Shown: positions 17,141 through 26,867, counted from the first letter of the stretch. The stretch: DNA of 64,000 nt from Pseudacidobacterium ailaaui (GCF_000688455.1 NZ_JIAL01000001.1:2635001-2699000); one strand, 5' to 3'. Program-made: numbers and translations. The notes: generated by a model from the sequence alone, not told the origin.

Positions 17141-17787
17141 ACGCATATGTCCTGGCAGGAGGGCGTAGCACCCGCATGGGGCGGGACAAGGCCCTTGTCG
17201 CCTACCGGGGCCGTCCGCTGGTTGAGCGCGCTGTTCATCTTTTGCGGGAGGCGGGGCTGGAAGCCTGGATTGCTGGTTCGCGACCCGATCTGCAATCCTT
17301 CGCTCCTTTTGTTCCAGACCGATATCGGGAGTGTGGACCGCTGGGAGGCATCGAGGCAGCTCTGAGCACTGGGAAGAGTGAGTGGAACCTGTTTTTAGCT
17401 GTAGACATGCCACTGATGACAGCGGCCTTCCTCCGCTACCTGAAGGAGCGTGTAAGCATCACAGAAGCATATGCGACCATCCCAACGATGGCAGGGCGGC
17501 CAATGCCTCTGTGTGCGGTCTATCACTGCGAACTGCTGGGCGGAATCCGCAGGGCGTTAGATTCCGGAGAATACCGGGTGGTCCGCGCAGTGATGGAGGC
17601 AGCGGGCAGCAATCTGGACCTTTTCAGTGCTGAAGCTGTGATTGCTGTGCGAAAGGACCTGACGAAAAATTGCAAAGGCGCGACGTTGGCCCATCGATGG
17701 TTTAAGAATGTAAATACGACAGCCGACCTGGCGCAGATTGTTGAAAGAGAAGGGGATTTCTGCGGGGAGAAACAAGAAGAGGCCTGA
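17137..17787 (+). CDS. mobA: Molybdenum cofactor guanylyltransferase
   Basis: A 216-residue nucleotidyltransferase that joins GMP to molybdopterin to form the MGD cofactor. The signature LAGGRSTRMGRDKAL (6-20) binds GTP, and ECGPLGGIEAAL and AVDMPLM (metal-binding Asp) are conserved. A GTG start overlaps the preceding stop codon, implying translational coupling. No molybdoenzyme is in the window. Confidence 0.9.
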   Translation: MNAYVLAGGRSTRMGRDKALVAYRGRPLVERAVHLLREAGLEAWIAGSRPDLQSFAPFVPDRYRECGPLGGIEAALSTGKSEWNLFLAVDMPLMTAAFLRYLKERVSITEAYATIPTMAGRPMPLCAVYHCELLGGIRRALDSGEYRVVRAVMEAAGSNLDLFSAEAVIAVRKDLTKNCKGATLAHRWFKNVNTTADLAQIVEREGDFCGEKQEEA

Positions 17788-18591
17788 TTGAGCAGCGTTC
17801 CTGAAATTATTATCGAAGAGAAGAACGGCCAGAAAGGGCCGCAGCCCTATATCGCCTTTGAGCATGTCTCCAAGTCTTTCGGAGACCATGTGGTGCTGGA
17901 TGACGTCAGCTTTTTTGTCCTTCCGGGCGAGACGCTCTGTATTCTGGGGCGCAGCGGAGTAGGGAAATCAGTCTCACTCCAGCACATCATGGGATTTCTC
18001 AAGCCGGATTCCGGACGCATTCTGGTGGCCGGGGAGGACATCTGCGGATATGGCGAAGAGCAGATGCAGGCCATCCGGCGCAAGGTGACGATGGTTTTTC
18101 AGAATGGGGCGCTCTTTGACTCACTCACGGTCGGGGAAAACGTCGCTTTTCCGTTGCGGGAACGAGGAGAGCTGCGCGAAGACCAGATCCAGCAAATTGT
18201 GAATGGACTGCTGGAAATGGTGGGTGTTGCTGAAATGAAAGATCTTCTTCCTTCCGATCTCTCGACTGGGATGAAGCGCTGTGTTGCCATTGCGCGCGCC
18301 CTGGCGGCCCAGCCAGATGCCATTCTTTATGATGAGCCCACGACCATGGTAGATCCGCTGATTGCACGGCTGCTGGGGGACCTGATCCAGAAGCTCAAAC
18401 ATCAGCTGCACCTGACCAGCATCGTCGTCACGCATGACATGCGATTTGCCAAGAAGCTGGCGGACCGAGTGCTGTTTTTGCATCAGGGCAAGTCGGTCTT
18501 CTTTGGGACGATGGAAGAGATGGAACAATCGCAGGAAGAGGTAGTAAGACAGTTTCTTGAGCTGGACGAACTTGTCCTTCCGGAGGCGTAG
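17788..18591 (+). CDS. ABC transporter ATPase, MlaF-like
   Basis: A 267-residue ATP-binding subunit closest in style to MlaF/Ttg2A of phospholipid (Mla) transporters. It has Walker A GRSGVGKS (54-61), Q-loop VFQNGALFDSLTV, Walker B ILYDEP (179-184) and switch His in VVTHD. The signature is LSTGMKR (158-164) instead of LSGGMKR, and the D-loop reads TTMVDP rather than the usual GLDP. The matching permease (MlaE) and MCE protein (MlaD) are not adjacent. It starts with TTG directly after the mobA stop. Confidence 0.85.
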   Translation: MSSVPEIIIEEKNGQKGPQPYIAFEHVSKSFGDHVVLDDVSFFVLPGETLCILGRSGVGKSVSLQHIMGFLKPDSGRILVAGEDICGYGEEQMQAIRRKVTMVFQNGALFDSLTVGENVAFPLRERGELREDQIQQIVNGLLEMVGVAEMKDLLPSDLSTGMKRCVAIARALAAQPDAILYDEPTTMVDPLIARLLGDLIQKLKHQLHLTSIVVTHDMRFAKKLADRVLFLHQGKSVFFGTMEEMEQSQEEVVRQFLELDELVLPEA

Positions 18592-18596
18592 ACAGG

Positions 18597-19028
18597 ATGG
18601 CGCAAGCGGCCAATTTTGTGGGTACATGGAAGCTACTGGACTATGCATTTTTGTATGACGATGGCAGAGTGGAAAGGCCCTGGGGCGAAGAGGTTGCAGG
18701 ATATTTGTTGTATTCCGCCGAAGGCTACATGAGTGGAAATCTGAGTGCTGCCCGGCAAAGCCGCAGTGTGGAGAGAGGCCGGGACGGAACATCGTCGCGC
18801 AGACGCGATTATATTGCCTATGCCGGGCCTTACACTGTGGGAGAGGAAACCATCATCCACCATGTGGAAGTCAGTCTTTTCCCGAACTGGCTGGGAACGG
18901 CTCAGGTCCGATATCACACGCTGGAAGGCGACAAGCTGGTACTGCGGACCCCACCGGTGTTATCGGACGAGGGAAGAATGGCCGTGCAGCTCATTTGGCA
19001 GCGGGTGAGGGCTTCAGAAGTCCTCTAG
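18597..19028 (+). CDS. Lipocalin-like domain protein
   Basis: A 143-residue protein of the lipocalin-like family. It has the opening FVGTWKLLDYAF, the central GYLLYSAEGYMSGNL and the later VSLFPNWLGTAQVRYHTLEGDKLVLRTP. These beta-barrel proteins are thought to bind small hydrophobic ligands. No signal peptide is visible. It is 5 bp downstream of the MlaF-like ATPase, which makes a lipid-related role tempting but unproven. Confidence 0.8.
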   Translation: MAQAANFVGTWKLLDYAFLYDDGRVERPWGEEVAGYLLYSAEGYMSGNLSAARQSRSVERGRDGTSSRRRDYIAYAGPYTVGEETIIHHVEVSLFPNWLGTAQVRYHTLEGDKLVLRTPPVLSDEGRMAVQLIWQRVRASEVL

Positions 19029-19037
19029 AATAAAGAA

Positions 19038-19652
19038 ATGGCTGATCAACTGTATCTTAGCCTGTGGTATCCGAACTTTCGCCTGACGTCTCTTGGGCCT
19101 GCACTTCTGGGTGTGATGCGCCAATTCAACCTGGCAGGAGGCGACCGCATGGTGCGCTCTGCTTCTGCCTATCCGATTTCCTGGAATGAGGCCCCGCAAT
19201 ATCAGCGGATTTATGACGAGGAGGACGGCGAGGCCGCGGCCCCGGAACAGGCGGTGCCAGCCGCATTGGAACTCCTTCATGATGATTTTGCCTATGAGTT
19301 TGAGATGACCTGGGAACTATGGACGCCGGAAACAGGAGGGGGTCTGGACCCTATCTGGCGTAAAGAGCCGCGCGTGGTGCGCATTGCCGGATTTGGACCG
19401 GAATTTGATGAAGGAGCTTACGAGCAGAATGGACAGATCCGGGTGGATTTTGGTCTGGACACGGCGTTTCTTTATGAAGATCTGGATCTTGATCCGGAGG
19501 CAGCCGAGAGGGTCAAGGAAAATGTCCAGATGTTGGTGGATTTTACCAATGGGGTCCAGCAGCACTGCGGGATTTCCTCGCGCCTTCTGTGGTCAGAATC
19601 TGGCGAGAGCCTGGCGCAGAAGCTGATCGCGAGATTACAACAGGTCAATTGA
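19038..19652 (+). CDS. Hypothetical protein, conserved-looking
   Basis: A 204-residue protein I do not recognise. It begins LYLSLWYPNFRLTSLG, has no signal peptide or membrane helix, and is acidic in the middle (DEEDGEAAAPEQAVP). The C-terminal third is helical (PEAAERVKENVQMLVDFTNGVQQH). Codon usage matches its neighbours. It lies 9 bp after the lipocalin-like gene and 27 bp before the Lpt genes. Confidence 0.7.
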   Translation: MADQLYLSLWYPNFRLTSLGPALLGVMRQFNLAGGDRMVRSASAYPISWNEAPQYQRIYDEEDGEAAAPEQAVPAALELLHDDFAYEFEMTWELWTPETGGGLDPIWRKEPRVVRIAGFGPEFDEGAYEQNGQIRVDFGLDTAFLYEDLDLDPEAAERVKENVQMLVDFTNGVQQHCGISSRLLWSESGESLAQKLIARLQQVN

Positions 19653-19679
19653 TCGCATGGTGGCTGCGATAATTTCATC

Positions 19680-22058
19680 ATGACCATCACGATCAAGCGG
19701 CTGCGGGTGCTCATCGTGGCCCTAGCATGTTTGCTGTTGGCGGTGGTCAGCGGTTTTCTGGTGTATGCTCGATATCGCGTCCGCCACATTGGCAAAGACC
19801 TCCCGGCAAAGCTGGGCATGAACATCCAGCGGACAGCCAACGGATTTACCTATTCCCAGTCGCAAAAGGGCCACACGCTGTTTACCATCCACGCCTCCAG
19901 GCTAGTGCAGTTCAGCAGCGATGGCCATGCCACTCTGCATGATGTGGCGATTACGCTGTACGGCCCTCCGGGAACAAACCGCGAAGACCACGTCTATGGC
20001 AGCGACTTTGATTATGACCAGAAAAATGGAATCGCCTCAGCCAAAGGTGAGGTGCAGATTGATCTGGAATCTCCGGAGGGGCAGGGCGAAGGCGAGGAGG
20101 AGGCTGAGAGAGGCACAATCCACGTGAAGGCGCGGGGTATGGTTTTCAATCAGAAGACCGGCATCGCCAGCACGGACCAGTTTGTGGAGTTTTATTTGCC
20201 CAAGGCCGCAGGTCAGGCCGTCGGTGCCAGCTATGACTCCAAACAGGGAGTATTGATACTTGACCGGCAGGTGGAGCTGACATCGAGTGATAATGGCGAG
20301 CCTGCCATTGTTCACGCTGCCCACGCGCAGCTGCTAAGGGATTCGCGTCAGGCTTTTCTGCTTGATGCAGAGGCCGAGTTCCGCAACACGCATAGCAAGG
20401 CCGACCAGGCAATTGTGTATTTCCGCAAGGATGGTTCGGCGGAAAAGATAGACGCCCGGGGTAATGTCCATTTGATTACGGACAGTGGTGCGGAATCGGT
20501 CTGCCAGACTACGACCATCCACCTGGATGCAAAGAGCCAGCCGCTACAGGCGCTGATGGGAGGAGGAATCAATTTTACCGACCACGATCCTTTACGCACG
20601 ATGCACGGCAACGCGGTCGAAGGTACGCTGGACTTCGGAGCGAATTCCACACTGAAACATGCGCAGTTCCGAAACGCGGTCAGTTTTGTGGAGCAACAAA
20701 AGCTGGTGGACGATCCGAACGGATCGACGACGAGGCAGATCCAGGCGACGAAGCTGGATGTGGACTTTGCTCCCGGGCCGGACAAGAGTGCGGTCGCGCA
20801 AAAAGCGCTGGCCACCGGAAGCGCTGTAGCCACATTCCGCAGCATTCCATCCAAAGGAAGCGAGCAGAACACTGTGGTGAGTGGGGACCAGTTGCTGGCC
20901 ACGCTGGAGGGCGGACGTACGGTCCGTCAACTAGACGGTACAGGGAACACAAAGATTGTGGACACGGCCAAAGATGGCACGGTGAATACGACTTCTGGCG
21001 ATACGCTGCACATGACCTTTGCAAATATGGCCAAGGCCCACGCCGAGACCCAGCGGCAAAAAAGAGCTGCACAGAAAGACCATGATATGGAGAATGCCGG
21101 GATTGAGACCGCCATTCAGGAGGGTCATGTTGTCCTGACGCAGGTCCCTCCGAAGAGCAAAAAGGACGCATCCGTGCTGCAAGCCTCAGCGCTGCGGGCC
21201 GAGTATCACGCTGCCGATCAGGTCGTCCACCTTATCGGGAACCCGCATGTGAACAATGGCGAGATAGACCTGACGGCGCAGGTGATTGACTACCATCGCG
21301 ATTCTGGGGATGCGACCGCAACGGGCAGTGTGAAGGCCACCGATTTGCAAACAAATGGAAAGCAGCAGGCGCAAGGTGCGATGCTTGGTGGCCAGGGACT
21401 GACACATATCTTGGCCGATCAAGCAGAGTTGCACCACGCCTCCGGAGACAGTATCTTCCGTGGAAATGCAAGGATGTGGCAGCAGACTGGAAATATGGTT
21501 TCAGCACCGGTCCTCGTGCTTTCCCAGAGTCAGCAGACGCTCAAGGCCTATGGTGAAGCCGGCGAGATTGCCCCGGTCAATACAGCCATTGCCTCAGTCA
21601 TGGGGTCAAAAAAACAGCAGGGCGTGGTACGCGTCAGGAGTCGGATGCTCGTCTATTCTGACAAAGAGCGTCGCGGCGATTTTACCGGAGACGTGGTGGC
21701 CATTGCTCCAGACGGGACCATCCGCGCCGACCGCGCCCAATTTTTTCTGGAATCGGCGGAGAAAAAGCCGTCGGGCAGCACACAGCAAAGTCAGCAGTCG
21801 CAGATTGAAAAGATTGTCGCCACCGGGCATGTATTGCTGACGCAGCCCGGGAGAAAGGGAGAAGGTGAGCAACTGGTGTACACCGCCGCCGACGGGCGCT
21901 ATGTGCTGACCGGTACTTCGTCAAATCCGCCGTATATCGTGGACGCAGCGCAGGGCACAACGACGGGAGCAGCGTTGATTTTCAATGACCAGGATGATAG
22001 CGTCGAGGTGAGTGGCGGGGCGTCCGCGGCGGTCACCAGAACGCACACGCGAAAGTAA
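19680..22058 (+). CDS. LptC/LptA-like LPS-transport protein with multiple OstA repeats
   Basis: A 792-residue protein with one N-terminal membrane anchor (about 10-30) followed by an LptC-like domain (FTYSQSQKGHTLFTIHASRL, GSDFDYDQKNGIASAKGEVQ). Several OstA/LptA-like beta-jellyroll segments follow, up to the C-terminus (VHAAHAQLLRDSRQAFLLDA, LRAEYHAADQVVHLIGNPHV, VRVRSRMLVYSDKERRGDFTGDV). LptC and LptA normally are separate proteins of about 190 residues each. Here one chain could span the periplasm as an LPS bridge. Its TAA directly abuts the lptB ATG, which supports the assignment. Confidence 0.85.
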   Translation: MTITIKRLRVLIVALACLLLAVVSGFLVYARYRVRHIGKDLPAKLGMNIQRTANGFTYSQSQKGHTLFTIHASRLVQFSSDGHATLHDVAITLYGPPGTNREDHVYGSDFDYDQKNGIASAKGEVQIDLESPEGQGEGEEEAERGTIHVKARGMVFNQKTGIASTDQFVEFYLPKAAGQAVGASYDSKQGVLILDRQVELTSSDNGEPAIVHAAHAQLLRDSRQAFLLDAEAEFRNTHSKADQAIVYFRKDGSAEKIDARGNVHLITDSGAESVCQTTTIHLDAKSQPLQALMGGGINFTDHDPLRTMHGNAVEGTLDFGANSTLKHAQFRNAVSFVEQQKLVDDPNGSTTRQIQATKLDVDFAPGPDKSAVAQKALATGSAVATFRSIPSKGSEQNTVVSGDQLLATLEGGRTVRQLDGTGNTKIVDTAKDGTVNTTSGDTLHMTFANMAKAHAETQRQKRAAQKDHDMENAGIETAIQEGHVVLTQVPPKSKKDASVLQASALRAEYHAADQVVHLIGNPHVNNGEIDLTAQVIDYHRDSGDATATGSVKATDLQTNGKQQAQGAMLGGQGLTHILADQAELHHASGDSIFRGNARMWQQTGNMVSAPVLVLSQSQQTLKAYGEAGEIAPVNTAIASVMGSKKQQGVVRVRSRMLVYSDKERRGDFTGDVVAIAPDGTIRADRAQFFLESAEKKPSGSTQQSQQSQIEKIVATGHVLLTQPGRKGEGEQLVYTAADGRYVLTGTSSNPPYIVDAAQGTTTGAALIFNDQDDSVEVSGGASAAVTRTHTRK

Positions 22059-22787
22059 ATGCAGAAATTGTCTACCGATGGAATCGGAAAGTCTTATAAA
22101 GGCCGTCAGGTCGTCCGCGGCGTAGACCTCGAAATTTCCCAGGGTGAGGTAGTGGGACTGCTTGGTCCCAATGGCGCGGGAAAGACAACCTCGTTTTACA
22201 TGATCGTCGGATTGGTGTCGCCTGACACAGGACGCATTCTTGCAGATGGTGAGGACATCACACGGGTCCCGATGTATTTACGCGCGCGTCAGTATGGAAT
22301 CAGCTATCTGCCACAAGAGCCATCGGTATTTCGCAAGCTTACCGTGGAAGAGAACATTCTGGCTGTGCTTGAGGTGCAGTCGCTCACGCCGGAGCTGCGG
22401 CGTGCCCGTACGGAGAAGCTGCTGGACCAGTTGAATCTGGGGCACATTCGCAAAACACGAGGATATGCACTTTCCGGGGGAGAACGGCGGCGTGTGGAGA
22501 TCGCCCGCTGCCTGTGCATTCAACCCTCTTTCATCCTGCTGGACGAGCCGTTTTCCGGCATTGACCCGATTGCGGTGCTGGATCTACAGGAAATTATTTA
22601 TGACCTGAAGGCGAGCGGGATTGGGGTGCTGATTACCGATCACAATGTGCGCGAGACCCTCTCGGTAACAGACCGGGCCTACATCATTAATGAGGGCCGC
22701 ATCTTCCGGCATGGTACTCCGGAGCAACTGGGCAGTGACCCAGAGGTGCGGCGGGTATATCTGGGCGAGGGCTTTTCTTTGAACTAA
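22059..22787 (+). CDS. lptB: LPS export ABC transporter ATPase
   Basis: A 242-residue ATPase that powers extraction of LPS from the inner membrane with LptFG. It has Walker [10 protein letters not shown], the Q-loop [19 protein letters not shown] typical of LptB, the signature LSGGERRR, Walker [13 protein letters not shown] and the H-loop [11 protein letters not shown]. It starts immediately after the LptC/LptA-like stop codon (TAAATG). The permease genes lptF/G are not in the window. Confidence 0.96.
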   Translation: MQKLSTDGIGKSYKGRQVVRGVDLEISQGEVVGLLGPNGAGKTTSFYMIVGLVSPDTGRILADGEDITRVPMYLRARQYGISYLPQEPSVFRKLTVEENILAVLEVQSLTPELRRARTEKLLDQLNLGHIRKTRGYALSGGERRRVEIARCLCIQPSFILLDEPFSGIDPIAVLDLQEIIYDLKASGIGVLITDHNVRETLSVTDRAYIINEGRIFRHGTPEQLGSDPEVRRVYLGEGFSLN

Positions 22788-22829
22788 ACGTGCCAGTACT
22801 GTGCGCTGATACATTAAACATAAAGACCC

Positions 22830-23882
22830 ATGTTTTATCCCACGAATAACTTACGTATTCAGGCAACCAAGGTTGTGCTTCCTCCCGTGTTTTTGCAGGA
22901 GGAGATCCCGGTCACAGAAAAAGCAAGTGCAACGGTATTTCAGGCACGCCATGAGATTTCCGCGATTCTGAATGGACAGGACCGGCGTCTGGTGGTGGTA
23001 GTCGGGCCTTGCTCTATCCATGATCCAAAGGCAGCGCGTGAGTATGCCGGCCTGCTGAAAGGGGCCATCGCAGAGTTTTCCCAGGATCTGATGATCGTGA
23101 TGCGGCTCTATTTTGAAAAACCCCGGACGACGCTCGGGTGGAAAGGGCTGATCAATGACCCACATCTGGATGAGTCGTTTCGCATCAATGATGGGTTGCG
23201 TATAGCGCGCCATCTGCTGGTGGACCTTGCGGGAATGGGGGTGCCTGCTGGGACGGAATTTCTGGACATGATTTCGCCTCAATATGTGGCCGAGCTGGTA
23301 AGCTGGGGCGCGATCGGGGCGCGCACTACGGAAAGCCAGGTGCATCGCCAGCTTGCATCCGGATTGTCGTGTCCGGTGGGCTTTAAGAATGGGACCTCAG
23401 GAAATGTGCAAATTGCCATTGAAGCGATTGTTTCAGCCGGTCATCCCCACACCTTTCTCGGGACTTCAGAGACTGGCCAGTCGGCAATCTTGTTTACTGC
23501 AGGGAATCCGGACTGCCATATCATTCTTCGCGGCGGACGCCAGACGACCAACTATGACGCGGCTTCCGTGGCGACGACGGCTGAGCAGATGGAAAAAGCC
23601 GGGATCAAGCCACGCATCATGATCGATTGCAGTCATGCAAACAGCGGTAAGGACCACCGGAAACAGGGGGCCGTATGCCGCAATGTTGCCGGACAGATTG
23701 CCGCAGGAGATCGGCGCATCATGGGCGTCATGCTGGAGAGCAACCTGGTAGCGGGAGCACAGCAACTGGTTCCGGGCAAACCCTTGGTATATGGGCAGAG
23801 TATTACGGATGCCTGCATTGACTGGCAGGAGACATACCAGCTTCTCGGCGAGCTAGCGGCTGCGGTAAGGGCCAGGGGATAG
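22830..23882 (+). CDS. aroG: 3-deoxy-7-phosphoheptulonate synthase (class I)
   Basis: A 350-residue DAHP synthase that condenses phosphoenolpyruvate and erythrose 4-phosphate to start the shikimate pathway. Class I AroF/G/H motifs are VVVGPCSIHD, MRLYFEKPRTTLGWKGLINDP, GARTTESQVHRQLASGLS, FKNGT and IDCSHANSGKDH. Its length equals the E. coli enzymes, so the N-terminal feedback region is present; which amino acid inhibits it cannot be read. Monocistronic. Confidence 0.95.
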   Translation: MFYPTNNLRIQATKVVLPPVFLQEEIPVTEKASATVFQARHEISAILNGQDRRLVVVVGPCSIHDPKAAREYAGLLKGAIAEFSQDLMIVMRLYFEKPRTTLGWKGLINDPHLDESFRINDGLRIARHLLVDLAGMGVPAGTEFLDMISPQYVAELVSWGAIGARTTESQVHRQLASGLSCPVGFKNGTSGNVQIAIEAIVSAGHPHTFLGTSETGQSAILFTAGNPDCHIILRGGRQTTNYDAASVATTAEQMEKAGIKPRIMIDCSHANSGKDHRKQGAVCRNVAGQIAAGDRRIMGVMLESNLVAGAQQLVPGKPLVYGQSITDACIDWQETYQLLGELAAAVRARG

Positions 23883-23932
23883 CAGGCGCCTTGCCTGTGT
23901 GGCTGAGGAAGTATCATAGAGTTATATCCTGC

Positions 23933-25249
23933 ATGGCAGACCAGCCTCCAAGTACCCAGCCTCTCGGCTCCGGGGCCGTTGCATTTTTGTCCCGCGATTT
24001 TCGGCTTTACCAGCTTGCGCGTGTGCTCGTCATTATTGGTGCAGAGGCGCAGACGCTGGCCATTGCTTGGTTGGTTTACCAGATTACGAACAGCGCCTTA
24101 TATCTGGGATACACGGGCCTGACATTGTTTCTGCCCGGCCTTCTCTTTGTTTTACCTGCCGGGCACGTCTCTGACCGCTTTGACCGGCGGCAGGTCATTA
24201 TCGTCTGTTACACACTCCAGATCTTCTGTACGCTTACTTTGTTTTTTTTCGCCTGGCATGGGCTGCACCGGGTGTGGCCCATCTACACGGTACTGTTCCT
24301 CATCGGGACGGGACGCGCCTTCAGTGGTCCGGCAAGCTCGGCGCTGATTCCGCACCTGGTACCGAAGGAACATTTTGTGAATGCGGTCACCTGGGGAGCA
24401 ACCATGTTTCAGATTGCGAATGTAGTTGGTCCCTCGCTTGGCGGCATTCTTTATACATTGCCATTGCATCATCGGATTGCGGGTGCGGCCGCCGTATTTC
24501 TATTCACGCTGGTCACTCTGGTCGTATTTGTTGCCCTCATGTTTTCTCTGCGCGTGCGGCCCGGGCGGATGGAGCATCGCGCTGTATCCAGAGAGGTGCT
24601 GCTGGCCGGACTGCGCTACGTATGGAAGACACAGCTTCTGCTGGGGTCCATTTCGCTGGACATGTTTGCCGTATTGTTGGGTGGGGCTACGGCGCTGATG
24701 CCGATCTTTGCCAAAGAGGTGCTCCACACCGGTCCGAGGGGCCTTGGTCTGCTCCGTGCCGCTCCGGCAGTGGGGGCATTGACTGTTTCGATGTGGCTAA
24801 CGTGGAAGCCGATCCAGCGGCGTGCCGGTGCGAGGATGCTCTTCTGCGTAGGTATTTTTGGAGCGGCCACTATCGTTTTTGGAGCATCCAGAAACCTATG
24901 GCTCTCGCTGGCAGCGCTGTTCGTTGTAGGCGCGTCTGATATGGTCAGTGTTGTTATCCGGTCGTCCATCCTGCAACTGGCTACTCCGCCCGAGATGCGA
25001 GGGAGGGTCAGCGCCGTCAACTCCTTGTTTATTGGCGCATCAAATGAACTGGGCGAGTTCGAAAGCGGATTAACGGCGTCCTGGTGGGGGGCCGTCCGGG
25101 CCGTGATCTATGGCGGCATTGGCTCGCTGGCGATTACGGGCCTGTGGAGCGTCTTTTTTCCCAGTCTGAGGCAGGCCAACCAGCTCACGGCGGAATCGCT
25201 GCTGCAAGTGGAGCAAGAAGAGGCGGCGCAACAGGTGCGTCAGCTCTAG
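23933..25249 (+). CDS. MFS transporter (MFS_3/EntS-like exporter)
   Basis: A 438-residue major-facilitator protein with about 12 predicted membrane helices. The loop motif GHVSDRFDRRQVI between helices 2 and 3 and GRAFSGPASSALIPHLVPKEHFVNA are typical of the EntS/macrolide-efflux type. The substrate is unknown. The ATG at 23933 is chosen; an upstream in-frame start at 23891 adds a basic, non-conserved leader. Confidence 0.9.
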   Translation: MADQPPSTQPLGSGAVAFLSRDFRLYQLARVLVIIGAEAQTLAIAWLVYQITNSALYLGYTGLTLFLPGLLFVLPAGHVSDRFDRRQVIIVCYTLQIFCTLTLFFFAWHGLHRVWPIYTVLFLIGTGRAFSGPASSALIPHLVPKEHFVNAVTWGATMFQIANVVGPSLGGILYTLPLHHRIAGAAAVFLFTLVTLVVFVALMFSLRVRPGRMEHRAVSREVLLAGLRYVWKTQLLLGSISLDMFAVLLGGATALMPIFAKEVLHTGPRGLGLLRAAPAVGALTVSMWLTWKPIQRRAGARMLFCVGIFGAATIVFGASRNLWLSLAALFVVGASDMVSVVIRSSILQLATPPEMRGRVSAVNSLFIGASNELGEFESGLTASWWGAVRAVIYGGIGSLAITGLWSVFFPSLRQANQLTAESLLQVEQEEAAQQVRQL

Positions 25250-25267
25250 CGTTCGAGTGATTTTTCG

Positions 25268-26785
25268 CTAATTGAATCCTCGTCGTGTGCGGCGCTGGGT
25301 CCAGTCTTCTACTTCGTGTTCCAGATCGCGTTCCATCCGCGATTGGCTGCGCTGTGGTTTTTCCGCAGCGATAAAGGCCCGCTCTTCTGTGCGGCTGATA
25401 CGGTGATGAGCGTACATGCCTTCAAGAAGAAATTCAGCGGCGGCCACCAGGTGCTCCGGGTCAGATTTGGAATGGATACCAAGCGGCGCCAGCTTTTCTA
25501 TGAGCCCCTGAATCTGTTTTAGCTCAGCGGCAATGGACCGGGAGGGCTGGTCGTCGTCAAACCTGAGGGAGCCTCCTAGATTGAACCACTGCTCAATCTG
25601 CTGCGTGTTGGTCGCAGAAAAATATTTATCAAAGATTTTTGCGATGGATGCACGAAGAATTTCGCGGACGACTGTTTCGGCCCCGCGCATTTCGCCTTCG
25701 TATTCAAGTTCCAGTTTTCCAGTGATGCCTGGCAAGGCGGCGTAGATGTCCCCGACGCGAGGCATGATGAGGGATTCCTTGTGCAGCAAAGCCCGTCGTT
25801 CGGCATTGGAGATGACCAGATCCATGGTTGAAATCGGCAGACGCTGACTGACGCCACTGCGTTTGTCCACCTTCTTGTCTTCACGCGCTGTAAAAGCAAT
25901 CTGCTCGACGATTTCACGCATGTACTGGGCAATCTCAATTCGGCCCAGGCCGCGCTCGCTCCATGTTTCCTGGGCTGTAATGGAGATGCCCTCTTCGAGT
26001 GTCTCAGGATAGTGCGTGCGGATCTCAGAGCCGATACGGTCTTTGAGCGGTGTGACGATCTTTCCGCGAGCAGTGTAGTCCTCCGGATTTGCGCTGAAGA
26101 CCAGTGCAACGTCCAGGGGAAGACGCACGGGGTAGCCCTTTATCTGGATGTCGCCCTCCTGCATGATATTGAACAGCGCCACCTGGATTTTTCCTGCGAG
26201 GTCGGGCAGCTCGTTGATGGCGAAGATGCCCCGGTTGGCGCGAGGCAGCAGACCAAAGTGCATCGTGAGTTCGCTGGCAAGATGGTGTCCGCCACGTGCA
26301 GCCTTGATCGGATCAAGGTCACCAATCAGGTCCGCCACAGTCACGTCCGGTGTTGCCAGTTTCTCGACATAGCGCTCCTCACGCTCCAGATAGTCCACCG
26401 GTGTGTCTTCTCCGTTTTCGGCAATGAGATCGCGGCATCGCTGACACAGCGGCTTATAGGGGTTGTCGCGGATCTCACATCCGGCGATGTAAGGCATCTG
26501 TTCATCCAGAAGCGAAGTAAGCGCCCGTAAAATCCGGCTCTTGGCCTGACCGCGCAAGCCTAGCAGAATGAAGTTCTGGCGTGAGAGTACGGCGTTGATG
26601 ATCTGCGGGACGACTGTATCTTCATATCCGATAATTCCCGGAAAGATGGGATCGCCTGACCGGAGACGGGCGATGAGATTTTCACGCAATTCATGCTTTA
26701 CGCTGCGGTTTGCGATGCGGTCTTCTGCGAATTCCGCGCTCTTGCGCAAGGCTCCGAGGGTCCTGGGCAGGGAATTGGTCGCCAT
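25268..26785 (-). CDS. AAA+ ATPase, magnesium-chelatase ChlI/MoxR-like
   Basis: A 505-residue AAA+ protein. The Walker A is GLRGQAKSRIL, the Walker B region is GIFAINELPDLAGKIQVALFNIMQEGD and sensor 1 is VFSANPEDYT. Four Cys (CEIRDNPYKPLCQRCRDL) suggest a metal site. The C-terminal half is helical. Related ATPases work with VWA-domain partners to insert metals or remodel proteins, but no VWA gene is next to it. Long in-frame extensions toward 27343 run antisense to the LON-domain gene and are rejected. Confidence 0.85.
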   Translation of the reverse strand: MATNSLPRTLGALRKSAEFAEDRIANRSVKHELRENLIARLRSGDPIFPGIIGYEDTVVPQIINAVLSRQNFILLGLRGQAKSRILRALTSLLDEQMPYIAGCEIRDNPYKPLCQRCRDLIAENGEDTPVDYLEREERYVEKLATPDVTVADLIGDLDPIKAARGGHHLASELTMHFGLLPRANRGIFAINELPDLAGKIQVALFNIMQEGDIQIKGYPVRLPLDVALVFSANPEDYTARGKIVTPLKDRIGSEIRTHYPETLEEGISITAQETWSERGLGRIEIAQYMREIVEQIAFTAREDKKVDKRSGVSQRLPISTMDLVISNAERRALLHKESLIMPRVGDIYAALPGITGKLELEYEGEMRGAETVVREILRASIAKIFDKYFSATNTQQIEQWFNLGGSLRFDDDQPSRSIAAELKQIQGLIEKLAPLGIHSKSDPEHLVAAAEFLLEGMYAHHRISRTEERAFIAAEKPQRSQSRMERDLEHEVEDWTQRRTRRGFN

Positions 26786-26867
26786 AGCTGCTCCTGCTTT
26801 TAGTATGACCTTTTTGAAGCGCTGGGGAGAGGGAAAAGGAAAAGATTGGACGAGCGCAAATGGGAAG

